DNA from: Ignelater luminosus
Lineage: Eukaryota; Arthropoda; Insecta; Coleoptera; Elateridae
Direction of reading: 5' to 3'
NCBI GenBank assembly: GCA_011009095.1
Contig: VTPC01000946.1
Span: 52,760 to 116,759 of the forward strand
Length of the DNA stretch: 64,000 nt
Under the pieces are notes generated by a model, which saw only the letters and a program-made list of their open reading frames with translations, had not been told where the DNA came from and searched no databases. A program made the translations under genes and the position numbers. This document shows positions 48,159 to 58,500 of this stretch, in pieces; the stretch's first letter is position 1, and the number at the start of each line of letters is the position of its first letter.

Positions 48159-48421
48159 AAAAGATCGTACGTTAAAGACCGGGTGAAAATCACCGTTGGT
48201 GATAACAAAGAAATTTATGTCTGAAGAAACAATGCTAATTTACATAAATTGCAGAGCGGGGGTACATTTTCCATTAAGGTATAATGCATGAGTTAAAATA
48301 ATACAAGGTAGGAATCCCAGCTCTGTATTTAAAACGTGACTTACGTATTATCATCTTTTTGTGCGATCCCTGTATATTACAAGCAAATCGTTTGCAGTTT
48401 TGTGACATAAGCACATACAAA
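48159..48421. repeat. 263-bp direct repeat, copy 1
   Basis: Starts AAAAGATCGTACGTTAAAGA, ends AAGCACATACAAA. It is matched by 48780-49042 at exactly 621 bp distance with 11 substitutions and no net gap (about 96% identity). It contains the small hairpin ATCACC-GTT-GGTGAT. There is no TG...CA pair at the ends, so it is not a typical LTR. Confidence 0.95.
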
Positions 48422-48779
48422 TATACAAATCTTTTAATGTTTTTCATTAGAAATTTTCATTTAATAATGCTTTGACAGGTTATTATTATGAATTAGTACT
48501 TGTTCAATCTGTAAATCAACAAAACTGTGAAGGTAAAAGTTCTAAAAACACTACACGGAACTTGAATATTTGCTTGAACTAGAATGATACTTGAATTTTC
48601 TAGCGGGCCCCAGAACATCCTCCCTAGTATTCAACTCCTAGCAAAAATGAAATTGAAGACCTTTCATCCCACAACGCGGTTGAAATGTATAAAACCATTA
48701 GAAAACTATTTGATGTCAAAAGTACACCACATAACTAGAAAACGACCTGGAATAAACCGACTGAAAAAAAAACTCAACC

Positions 48780-49042
48780 AAAAGATCGTACGTTAAAGAC
48801 CGAGTGAAAATCACCGTTGGTGATAACAAAGAAATTTATGTCGTAAGAAACAATGCTAATTTACATGAATTGCAGAGCGGGAGTACATTTTTCATTAAGG
48901 TATAATGCATGAGTTAAAATAATACGAGGGAGGAATCCCAGCTCTGTATTGAAAACGCGACTTACGTATTATCATCTTTTTGTGCGATCCCTGTATATTA
49001 CAAGCAAGTCGTTTGCAGTTTTGTGACATAAGCACATACAAA
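48780..49042. repeat. 263-bp direct repeat, copy 2
   Basis: Second copy, same orientation. The 358 bp between copies (48422-48779) are not repeated. Simplest readings: a partial second unit of a 621-bp tandem duplication, or two terminal copies of a short non-coding element. Divergence of about 4% suggests a fairly recent event compared with most relics here. Confidence 0.95.
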
Positions 49043-49237
49043 GGCGCCAACTTTTAGATAAGCATTAGTATAGTAGATTACATACCTTTTTCAAATAAGA
49101 ATTAAAGTTGCATTCCAGTGCAAGAGATCTTCGAGTTACAGAAGATATTAATGTAGATGTACACAAAAATGTATGCAATATTTGGAAACAAATAATATTC
49201 TTACAGATGTGTAACAGAAAAAGCATGTTTTAAATGC

Positions 49238-50900
49238 AGAGGGTGTTCCAAAAGTAACGTCCGCCCTTCCGGTGATTGATTCTGTAATGGAAAATAAATC
49301 GAAGAGCAAGAGTGACAAAATATGGAATCGGCTTTTATTACAGAACTATGGACTACACAATAATTTTTCTCAAAGCTTTTACTCAAATTTTCAAAATCTT
49401 GACAATGCACACAAATTCACCTATATCTAAGTTATGCCTTTATGATGTCTTTGTCTGTTATAATATGCTTTGGATTTTTCTTGGATCATAGGTTATGTTA
49501 GAATATTAAAAGTGCGTATAATGACAATGTCAATACTGCAGCTTCCGTCGCATATCTCGTCAAGTATCCAAGATGTCGTCATCCCGATGCAACAGTTATA
49601 AGTAGAGTTGGGACTTTTCTGAAAAAATAACAGTAGAAATAGCAGGCATAAAATGCTTTAAATGATGAAATAAAAAAGTAGTTTACTTGATACTATATTT
49701 TCATTTAAAATTTGGTATGTCAGAGGGTTACGTGTCACTATATTCAAATTTTGGGACTACCCCCTACAACATATATTGAAAAGTTTGAGCCATATTCAGA
49801 GTTTTTGGAAATTACATTGCTAGGGAAAGACAGCAGACCAATCTCTACGTTATTCAATATTTTGGATTAGCTTGCAAATTCATTTGTTTTTGTCTACTGC
49901 CTATGAAGTTTACAGCAGCACAGAAGGAAAACTGATTGCACATTTAGGGCAAAAAAGCAAAAACCAAATCAAAATCCATATTTTTGTTTGGACTGGAACC
50001 AAAACTGTTATGTCTTTACAGAAAAGACTTTATCAGAGAAATGGAAATGGGAATTAAGATTAGTGTAATGCAATTCATGCTGGTATTTCAGTCCGTAAGT
50101 TTTCGAAAATGAAACACATCAGTAAGTCTTTTATAATAAGAAATATTATATGGTAAGTAGAAACAGGATATTCACAAATAGCCAATTAAATTTAAAAAAA
50201 GACAAATAGTACAGAAACAATTAAAATAGGCACTGTAGGCAAAATCTTATAAACTGCTTTTAAAACGTATGAAAAAGAATTTTATGTAGCTGCCTAGAAT
50301 CCGTAAAAAGGGCATTTGCCTAGAAATCCTAGCTCTGGTTATAAGACATATTGAACAAAGACGTCTCAAAGCTGATGATCTAAATCCCCAATAAAAGTTT
50401 TTGGGAAAGATTTACAGTTGCTCAAGAAAACAAAATCTTGATATAGCTTAGCAAGAATCTACAATCAGCACACGTAAGATTTCATTAGTATAAACCCGTT
50501 TTCCACAAATAGAAATTTAGAATACTGCGATGAAGTGGTCTCTCTGAATTCAAACTCCAAAAAGTACAGGATTCTTATTATATTATTAAATCTAGAATAC
50601 CCAATATACCAGATGCATTTTGTCCAAAAGAGCTTATTGTGCTTCCTCAGTTAGTTCTGATAATACTGATAGAGAACAACAGCTTAATGTCTGTAGATGG
50701 TTGGTAGAGAGATTAAACCAAAATTTCCATTTCATCAAAAAGTATCTTTGGAGTGATAGGCTATATTTACTGCAGAAGGCATCATAAGTACGCACATCCT
50801 CATCAGTGGTGCAGCAAGAACCTCCATACAACTCGAAGAAAATTTCAAAGATGATGGTCTGCAGACATTTGGATTAGATTATTGAACAACAATATAGTTT
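49238..50900 (+). pseudogene. Decayed Tc1/mariner-like transposase with HxHxW motif
   Basis: A terminus-like sequence, AGGGTGTTCCAAAAGTAACG at 49239, precedes it. At about 49495-49625 the plus strand encodes NDNVNTAASVAYLVKYPRCR and HPDATVISRVGTFLK, fitting the N-terminal helix-turn-helix (N--tA---Y--ryP-RrhP---tf-rl---L) of a large arthropod transposase group related to the DUF4817 domain. At 50668-50760 comes REQQLNVCRWLVERLNQNFH and YLWSDR, with the catalytic aspartate (family LWSDEA). A frameshifted stretch follows with HKYAHPHQWCSKNLH, the HN-H-W-eNPH block, and FQR-W. About 1 kb between is unreadable. The C-terminus is missing, cut off where the minus-strand LINE begins at about 50905. 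Confidence 0.55.
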
Positions 50901-50953
50901 TGGTCTTCACTTCTTCTTTCTCTTATTCCCTTATACCCTAAGGTGTCGGGTCT

Positions 50954-51390
50954 TCAGCCTTTCAGGTATTCCTTCCTATTAAGCGCTAGTTGTCTTGCCT
51001 GTGTCAGGTTTTTTCTCAATCTTCTATTAGCTTTTGGACCGTTCCTTGCCAAGTGTGCTTTGGTTTGCCTTTTCCTTTTGCTTTTTCCTTTCTTGCCTCC
51101 GATAATCTTTTTGGGTAATCTCTTCTCCGGCATCCGTGTCACATGTCCGAACCATTTTAGTTTTTTTTTTGTTTCTATAGTAGAGACTAGTGGTTTCACT
51201 GTTAGTTCTTCTCTTGTGATTATGTTTGGTACCCTATCTATGCGTGTTCTTCTTTCTACTCACCTCAGGTATTTCATTTTCAATGCTGTAACTTTGCTCC
51301 GATATCTGTCTTGCAAGGGCCAGCTTTCAGAACCGTATATTAGAGTAGGTACATATGTAGACTTATAAATATGTCATTTTGTTTCACTAC
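50954..51390 (-). pseudogene. LINE C-terminal tail
   Basis: Minus strand reads IYKSTYVPTLIYGSESWPLQ, KVTALKMKYLR, then RRTRIDRVPN, and the 81-residue open frame 51199-50954 with KKLKWFGHVTRMPEKRLPKK and a Lys/Arg-rich end. This is the standard ending of RTE-like proteins (vPtLlYGsE-W; K-KWfGHv-RM---RlpK). A stop interrupts it near 51271. It joins the palm section upstream once the short inserted LINE is removed: LINQKE ends before the insert and SETK resumes after it. Confidence 0.8.
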
Positions 51391-51394
51391 CTAA

Positions 51395-51735
51395 TTTTGT
51401 TTTTTTAGGTATAGCAAGTGCACTTTATTGTAATAATACAAAAATACAATAAACAAATTAAAATGATAAATTGAGGAGTCTCCTGGCGAAATCTAGCCAG
51501 GGGCTACTCTATTTAACCCGAAGACCCTCAGAAATAAATGAATGATAATAAATGAAGATAAGGATAGTGAAGATCAGATGGCAAGCAACAATTATTGTAA
51601 ATTTAAAAGAAAAGTTTTCAATTGACGTTTAGAAGGGTTTTGATTTAAAGATTTAATATTTGTCAAAATGGAATTATAAAACTTAACTGCATTATAGACA
51701 AAACTTTTCCGGAAAAGGAAAGTTCTATAATTCCT
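51395..51735 (-). mobile_element. 3' end of a second LINE, nested insertion
   Basis: On the minus strand the insert begins FLFRKSFVYNAVKFYNSILT and continues NIKSLNQNPSKRQLKTFLLN to a stop at 51592-51594. This is the typical last 45 residues of CR1/jockey-type reverse transcriptase proteins (f-Y-G---yN-lP--ik...FK--lk--l). A 3' untranslated region follows, with an inverted CCTGGC...GCCAGG hairpin, and an AATAAA about 20 bases before the terminal AAAAAAAC. It is severely 5'-truncated and interrupts the coding frame of the surrounding LINE, so it is the younger of the two. Confidence 0.75.
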
Positions 51736-51739
51736 TTTG

Positions 51740-52297
51740 ATTTATTAATGTTGTGTTTATCTGATAATATACGTTAGTTGCTTTTGCTACTCTGTTGCAT
51801 ATTTCTTGGTCTTGTGATATAATGATTCCTAGATATTCGCATTGTTTGACCACTTCTAGTGTTTCTCCATCATAGGTTATATTTATTTGTTCTTCTAGTT
51901 CACATTCCTTGCTGATATTTATGACCTTGCTTTTTTATAGTTGATAGACATGCCCACCATTTTTATTGCTTCATTCCAGCCGTTTATTGCCCGTTGTAAC
52001 TTTGCTGCATTGTCTGCAACTAGTAGAATATCATCCGCGTATAGTAGATTTTGTACTGACACTCTTCATATTTCTATTGTTGCTTCAAAAACTATTTTTC
52101 CTGCTGTCACGTTCTATCTGGTCTATTAGTATTATAAATAGGAGTGGACTAAGTGAGTCCTCCTGTTTAATGCCATTTCTCATATTGAAAGTATTTGATA
52201 CTCTTCCTTGAATGTTCACTATGCCTCTGGCTTTTTTATATAACCTTTTAGTGGCTGTGATTTTTAAGGTATTTCCATTTTCTCCATGGCTCTCCAC
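51740..52297 (-). pseudogene. LINE reverse transcriptase palm and thumb
   Basis: Minus strand: YKKARGIVNIQGRVSNTFNM, NGIKQEDSLSPLLFIILIDQ (family GV-QGs-LSP-LF), and after a frameshift LLYADDILLVADNAAKLQRA with both catalytic aspartates at about 52030-52041. Next is INYKKSKVINIS (one-base frame break) and CEYLGIIISQDQEICNRVAK, then INTTLINQKE at the junction with the nested LINE. The core motifs survive but the reading frame is broken at least twice. Confidence 0.8.
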
Positions 52298-52368
52298 ATA
52301 GTCGTTTTTGGTACAGTGCCGAATGCAGATAGCATGTTTAGTAGTGCAAGATATAGTGGTTTGTTAAC

Positions 52369-53290
52369 TTATAATCTTGTGTCTGTTGCTATTCTAAGGG
52401 TAAAGATGTGGTCTTGTGACTGTCTGTTTCTACTATATGCGCCTTGTTCTTCTTGCAGCCCGTCTTTTGCATATTTTCTTATTCCTTTTTCTAGGATTCT
52501 TGAGTATAACTTTTGTACACATGATGATAAACAGATTGCACGGTAGTTGTTAATATTATTTGTATTTTCTTTTTTGTTTATAGGCATTATGATGTTATCG
52601 TTCCAGGCATTAAGTATTTTTTCTTCACTCCAGACTTTTTGACATATTCTTCGAATCCATTCTTTTACTCTGTCTTCCCCATATTTTATCATTTCGGGAC
52701 ATATTTCGTCTTTTCCTGCAGATTTTTGTATTTTTATTTTGCCTATTGCTTGACCCTCTTGTGTTATATCTCCTTCTTTGAATATTTCTCTTGTTTCTGT
52801 GTCTTCTGCACGGTGTTCTTCTGGTTGATTCACTAGCTTACTATAGAACTTTTGTTCATAGTGTTTCCTTCGTGTATTTAGTAGTTTTTTTAGATCTGTT
52901 TGTACTATCCCATCGGCATCTTTTATTCTCCATATCTGATTACCATACTTTTCCTGCAGATTTTTTACGGTAGTCCAAAATCCCCTTTTATTGTGTTTGT
53001 TGTCTATGAACCTTTCTTCGATATTTTTACCGAGCTCTTTCCAGGTTTCAATTGTTGCTTGTCTCACAACCAATTTAGCTTTACTTCTTCTCTTAATATA
53101 TTCCAAATTATCGTTCTCATTCTTGGATTGCATATATTATTTCAATGCTGTTTTCTTTGCTTTGACAGTTGCTTTCATATCCTCATTCCACCATTTTGTT
53201 TTTTTGGGTTCAGATTTTATCTTACTTGTTCCGTATACTCCTTTTGCGGATTCTACGATAACAGTTTTCATTTGTTCCTGTCTTTGATCT
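52369..53290 (-). pseudogene. LINE linker and reverse transcriptase fingers
   Basis: The 254-residue frame 53133-52369 carries FIDNKHNKRGFWTTVKNLQE, KSAGKDEICPEMIKYGEDRV (family K--G-D-I--E-lK-gg), WNDNIIMPINKKENTNNINN, YRAICLSSCVQKLYSRILEK and QEEQGAYSRNRQSQDHIFTL (family QaGFr-grS--DhI). It ends at a stop before the palm. Upstream, 53290-53140 reads QEQMKTVIVESAKGVYG and EPKKTKWWNEDMKATVKAKK, the K-WWN-e linker motif, with a stop just before 53133. The frame runs into the long-inverted-repeat insertion at 53302 and resumes on the other side. Confidence 0.8.
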
Positions 53291-53302
53291 AGACAGTTTA
53301 TA

Positions 53303-55119
53303 CAGGGTGAGTTTTTTTCGATGTTTAGTAGGGGGATCTCGGAAACTAGCGGAGATAGAGAGACGATTAAATGGGGAAAGAATTGCAGTTTTACGAGCTC
53401 AATTTAATGAGCTTTTTGTTTTTTGGAAAAAATGCATGGCTAACTAGATATTTCGAAAAAATAATTTTTTTGTTATTTTGTTTAGTGCCTATAGCTCTGT
53501 TATTATTGACTTTAGAAAGAAATGTGTAAAGGAAAAAGTTGTAGGTAACTATGTGCTTAATAATACAGTCTAACCCAATTTTTATTTAAGCTATAGTTTT
53601 CGAGTTATGACACAAGCTTGTGTTTTTTCTAATGGAAACCATAGCCGGCCATGGCTTTATAAAAAAGGCCTTTTTTCAACGATTGTAACGATATATTACT
53701 TGACATAATTATTTTGATAAATAAATTATGGCCTTGTTTTTCTTTTCATTTTCGAACTGCTCAAGTAGTACGCTATGGAAAGAATTGATAGATGCGCGCA
53801 TCTCGCCTAATAATAAAATTCAAGTTAGTTATTAAAATTTTTATTTTAATTTTGAAATTATAAACATAATTATTTTAAATAAAAATAATTTCTGAGAAAC
53901 CAATAAACAGAGAATGACAAACGATAAATTAAGAAACAATAAAGGAAATTAGAATATAGAGCAGTACCAAAACAACGTAATTAAAGTAAGTAAAGTATTT
54001 AGGACTAAACATGTTCAAAAGGTTCAACATTATAATTAATGCACAAGTTACATCAATATTAGCAAACACTTTTAGTACAGCTTCTTTAATGTCATCTACT
54101 GTGTCGTATGACTTTTGATATACCCTATCTTTTTATTTTTATGACACAAAATGTAACACTCAATCATATCACGCTTTTCTTGATTAGAAAAATTCATATT
54201 GATAATTTACGAAACCAAAATCAACATTAATTAGAAACTAAATGATTTGCACCTGTCAATAGGTAATTGTCGTTTGCATCTGTTAATTGTTTCCATAGCA
54301 TACTATGTTAACAGCATTTTTTGTTTCACCTATGAGTGAAGTATCTATTTTTATCTAAATCTGCTTTGTTCACTTATCTTAAATACTTTACTTACTTCAA
54401 TTACCTTGTTTTAGTACTACTTTATTTATATCCTAATTTCTTTTATTGTTTCTTAATTTATCGTTTGTCATTCTCTGTTTATTAGTTTTTCAAATATATT
54501 TTTATTTAAAATTGCAATTCTAAAGGAATAAACATTTCACACCAAAATAATTATGTTTACAATTTCAAAATTAAAAGAAAAATTCTAATAACTAACTTAA
54601 ATTTTATTATTAAACGCATTGCACATCTATCAATTGTTTCCATAGCGTACTACTTGAACAGCTCAAAAATAAAAAGAAAAAAAGGTCATAATTTATTTAT
54701 TTATAAAACTATGGCAAGTGGTATGGTATATCGTTAAAATCGTTGAGAAAGGGCTTTTTTATAACGTCATGGCCAACTATGGTTTCCATTAGAAAAAACA
54801 CAAGCTTGTGTCATAACTCAAAAATTATAGCTTAAATAAAAAATTCGGTTAAACTGTATTATTAAGCACGTAATTACCTACAACTTTTTTCTTTACACAT
54901 TTTTTCTAAAGTCAATAATAACAGAGCTATAGGCACTGAACAAAATAACAAGAAAACTTATTTTTGTGAGATATCTAGTTAGCCATGCATTTTTTCTAAA
55001 AAGAAAAAACCTCATTAAATTAAGCTCGTAAAACTGCAATTCTTTCCCCATTTAATCGTTTCTCTATCTCCGCTAGTTTTCGAGATCCCCATACTAAACA
55101 TCGAAACAAACTCACCCTG
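53303..55119. mobile_element. Long-inverted-repeat DNA transposon, internally deleted
   Basis: 1817 bp beginning and ending CAGGGTGAGTTT / its complement. The arms are very long: about 53303-54012 and 54362-55119 are inverted copies, diverged by substitutions and short indels, around a spacer of about 350 bp. Target TA is duplicated (53301-53302, 55120-55121). Excising the element plus one TA restores the host LINE in frame (SAYINCLDQRQEQ), while a 4-bp TATA duplication would not. TA duplication places it in the Tc1/mariner superfamily. The spacer retains transposase ends (see 54010-54197). Arms over 700 bp are far longer than usual for the superfamily. Confidence 0.85.
54010..54197 (-). pseudogene. 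Deleted transposase remnant in the long-inverted-repeat element
   Basis: On the minus strand an ATG at 54197 starts MNFSNQEKRDMIECYILCHK, like the N-terminus of the transposase group seen at 49.5 kb (M-ys--Ek-dMi--Y--c--N). After about 25 residues the text changes to IGYIKS and, one base out of frame, YDTVDDIKEAVLKVFANIDV. That resembles the C-terminal region of the same proteins (vY---p-T-eDLKe-I---f--I). The simplest reading is that the whole catalytic core was deleted and the two ends of the gene joined. Frame 1 stops at 54096. The identification rests on short matches by eye. Confidence 0.45.
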
Positions 55120-55139
55120 TATATGCACTTCTTATTTCA

Positions 55140-55530
55140 GGATTTTTCATTTTCTCATATTGTTTTGTTGGTGTTTGTGTTCTTGTGTCAGCTATAACTA
55201 GTTTATGATCCCTGTGTAATTCAGCCCCTCTAATTATTTTAACGTCCAGAATTGCATATTTTGCACTCCTATTGAATACAAAATAGTCAGTTGTGCTCTA
55301 GGCTGCCCTGTTTTCAGCTACGAATGCTATTTTGTGTATTTGTTTATGGTTAAAACGACTATTTGTTGTGCTAAAGTCCAGCATTCTATTTCCGTTATCA
55401 TTAATAATTCTATCCGTGCAAGATCTTGCTAATACTCTAGTGCTATGTTCGAGTCTGCTCATACTCTCGCATTCCAATCACCGATTATCATTATATGCTG
55501 ACTTCTTTGATTGGCCTTTTCCGTATGGTC
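55140..55530 (-). pseudogene. LINE endonuclease C-terminal part
   Basis: Minus strand reads SQHIMIIGDWNARV (family GDfNa-v), and after a frame break GNRMLDFSTTNSRFNHKQIH, then TTDYFVFNRSAKYAILDVKI, and IRGAELHRDHKLVIADTRTQ. These are the central and final blocks of the apurinic-type endonuclease (idYi--...v-DVkviRGae--sDH-LvI). RDH replaces SDH. At least two frame breaks and a stop occur. The 5' end of the LINE copy lies just beyond, near 55545. Confidence 0.75.
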
Positions 55531-55545
55531 CTCACATTTTTTCAA

Positions 55546-58500
55546 ATTTCTAAGTGAACAACGTTCGTGGTATCAGCACGATGAATTCCCAGCACAGTGG
55601 AGTTGCAAGTTTGAAATTACTTAAATGTCCATTGTCCTTGATTGGTGAGTTGGTAGAAGGGAACCAATATCTCGACTTCTTAGATTGCCCGACATCAAAC
55701 TTTTGCAATTTTTTGGGGAATTTATCAAAGAAACGAAATTGTCGAACCAGAAAATGCAATTTTCTGGCTTTGCGCAGCTGTGATTTTAATGAACAAAGTA
55801 CCCATAAGTAACATATGGGTGCACATGTATCCATGCGCCCACAGTAGTCAGTGCCTGTGAATGACTCTGTTGACTATCCATGTATCTGGAAATAAGAATT
55901 TAGTAGACGGATTTTTAAATTTTCAACTAAAATTAGGTGTAGGTACAAATTAATTAGACAGGTTAATAAATTTTGGAAGCATCGCTGCATAAAGGGACTA
56001 AAAATTTGAATAAATTTTATAGTTAGACAAAACGAAATTTAAGAGCAATGAGAGAGATAAAATATATTCACATTATTTAAAGCGTGAAAAAATAAAATTG
56101 AAATGGTTTTGCTAACAATGACTTCAGGGCTGGACTAATGTCTAATAACTCTCAAAAACGAATTAGGGTATACGGGAATTATGGAATATCTTAACATGTT
56201 ATGCAGCAAAAGCAGCTCAAACTATTATTTTACATCTACAGCTTTAAATTTATAACTGGATTTTATTTTATTAAGAAATAACCACAAATCTTACCTACCC
56301 TACATTTCAAACATCAAACATCTGTTTCTTACTTTCTCTTTCTGAAAATTCTAAAGAAGTTCAAATTTCAAATTCTTAAAATTCTTTTTATAAGTTATTG
56401 ACGTCTCCCAAAAGCAGTAAAATTAAAGATTCTATAATAAAAATGACAATATACCACATATCTATTAGCAGTTAATCTTTTTTTTTGTATATCAATGACA
56501 AATTTTTTTACTATTTGTGATTATCTTCCCGGACTAAAGAAAACAACCTTGAGAATTACAAAAATAAAAAATCTCATAAATTTTCCAAATTCATTTTTAT
56601 CATGGGTTCTAATTTGTAAAAATGGAAATTTAGTAAGGAACCTCCAAAATTACGACTTTCCTTATCTATACATATCGAATGAGGTTTTTAAATTTATTGC
56701 TAAAAGTAGCAGAAGTGAATTTTATTGCGTAGACAAACGCGAAAGAGAAGCGAAAAAAGCACAGCCGGACACGGCCTTCAGAATGGGACGAATAACGTAA
56801 TATCTGTCGATTTTATTGATTTCGCGTTCGTGTAATATGCATATTATCGAATCAAATATTTTTGATTTTATGGTGTGGGACAAGTTTTTTTAAACGGCTA
56901 AGTTATATCTTTACGTAGGTATACACTGCATATATTTACAGTTGTTTATTAACAGGTCTTCGGTTTATACATTTTAATGAATTAAATAAAAATTAGCACA
57001 AAAATGTTTCCAGTGTTCTGGATTCTGTTTTATATAAGGATGATCTATGGAAGAAATCTTTAAAAACGTGTTAAGTATCAAGGATGTTTCTCTTTTTTGG
57101 GCTGGCACCATGTAAATTTGGTCATCATACGTCAGCACATCGTTAAAGTTCCGTTATATTAAATGCAGTTTTTTATGTCTTAAATAGAACCCAACGACGC
57201 AAGGAAAACTAGTCGGATATCATTTCCAATTTTATTTTAAATTTCTGCATGTTTATACCATATTCAAAGCCAACTCGTCTATCTAATTGTATTTTCTAAT
57301 AATTTATCTGCGCGTCCTCTAAAAAGTGAAAAGCGTACAAAATAATGGTTATTAATTGATATAAATGTTGTTTAATTTTAATATATTCAAAAGAAACTTT
57401 TATTCAATGTCTGGATAATAAAAGATTATATATTAGCACTTACACGGACAAACTAATGTTTTGTGTGATTGTACTTTATTTTTTGTTTAGAAAATTAAAT
57501 AATTGCAATTTTAAAGGCTGTAAAATAATATATACCATATAATTAAAGTTATAAGAAAAGGCTGAAAAATATTTTAATTATCTTACTTACTTAAATGTTA
57601 AATTTTTTAAATATTTATAAAATGGCAATTTCATTGTCAAAAATTTCAATTATCGTTGAAAACGCCTAATTATTATAAAAAATTCCGTTAGTGTAACTCC
57701 AGAAATAAGTAACGAGTAACCACAAGGGAATGTGCAAAAGCTTTTTTTACTTCAGCAAAAATGCTCATAACGTTAATTTACTGTTATAGTAATAGTGCGA
57801 TTGCGTAAGTTTAATGCAAAATATTTTTGCTCTCCTAACTGCAACTAATATAAGTAACACAACTATAAGTACATACGTAACCTTAACTTAATATGCTTTC
57901 ATAGCAACTTGCAAGGATAAGAAAATGTCCATAATGTTAAAATTGTAACTTCAAAAGCTAATGACGGATGATTGTAAAACCTTTGAAAATTCACTCTTGT
58001 TACTATTACATTACATAAAATTTTAATAATGAAGGACCATAAAAATGTAAGCATTTATGATCGCCTACAGTGTTAAAATTTCTCACACAAACTCACTAAT
58101 TAGAACTCAGAAATTTAAAACAGGTTTTAAAGTAATATAACAATGAAAAAGAAAATATTTCGTCGTAATCTTTTAAAGCACGCTCCCCACATTGCTTTTT
58201 CAAGGAATATTGTTTACCGTAGGGCACAAGATCAGCTTGTCAAAATTTCAAGAAGTTGTTAAAATATCTGCAAGATATAATTAAGGCAAGAAATTTCGCA
58301 GGTTTAACAACTCATATAAATAGAAAAAAAAACGGTGTAAACGTCTTAAAACTTTAAGAGCGTAAACATTTAATTTAATATTATGACACGTGATGCCGGA
58401 TATTGTGTTTGTAGCAATTTAACAATAATCATATGACGTAATGTGAAGTAGGAAGTACAAGAATATTTTAATATTGTACATATTAATTATTACAACTGTT

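Larger units (their letters stand above)
50905..55545 (-). mobile_element. RTE-type LINE interrupted by two later insertions
   Basis: Pieces on the minus strand, in order from high to low coordinates: endonuclease end (55530-55140), linker and reverse transcriptase fingers (53290-52369), palm with YADD (52297-51740) and the C-terminal tail (51390-50954). The 53303-55119 and about 51395-51735 segments are foreign insertions; removing them restores a continuous LINE about 2.4 kb long. The 3' end near 50905 is a GAA-rich stretch (AGAGAAAGAAGAAGTGAAG) and not a poly(A), as common in RTE elements. It is 5'-truncated within the endonuclease. It is a different family from the LINE at 33600. Confidence 0.8.

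Noticed and set aside
48190..48235. Hammerhead-like core (CTGAAGA) in the 263-bp repeat
   Set aside because: The motif is absent from the second copy and no conserved GAAA/stem arrangement was found.
52286..53292. Plus-strand ORFs opposite the second LINE
   Set aside because: Antisense shadows of the reverse transcriptase on the minus strand.
56495..56800. 101-residue plus-strand ORF
   Set aside because: No recognisable motif, no context, length compatible with chance in AT-rich DNA.
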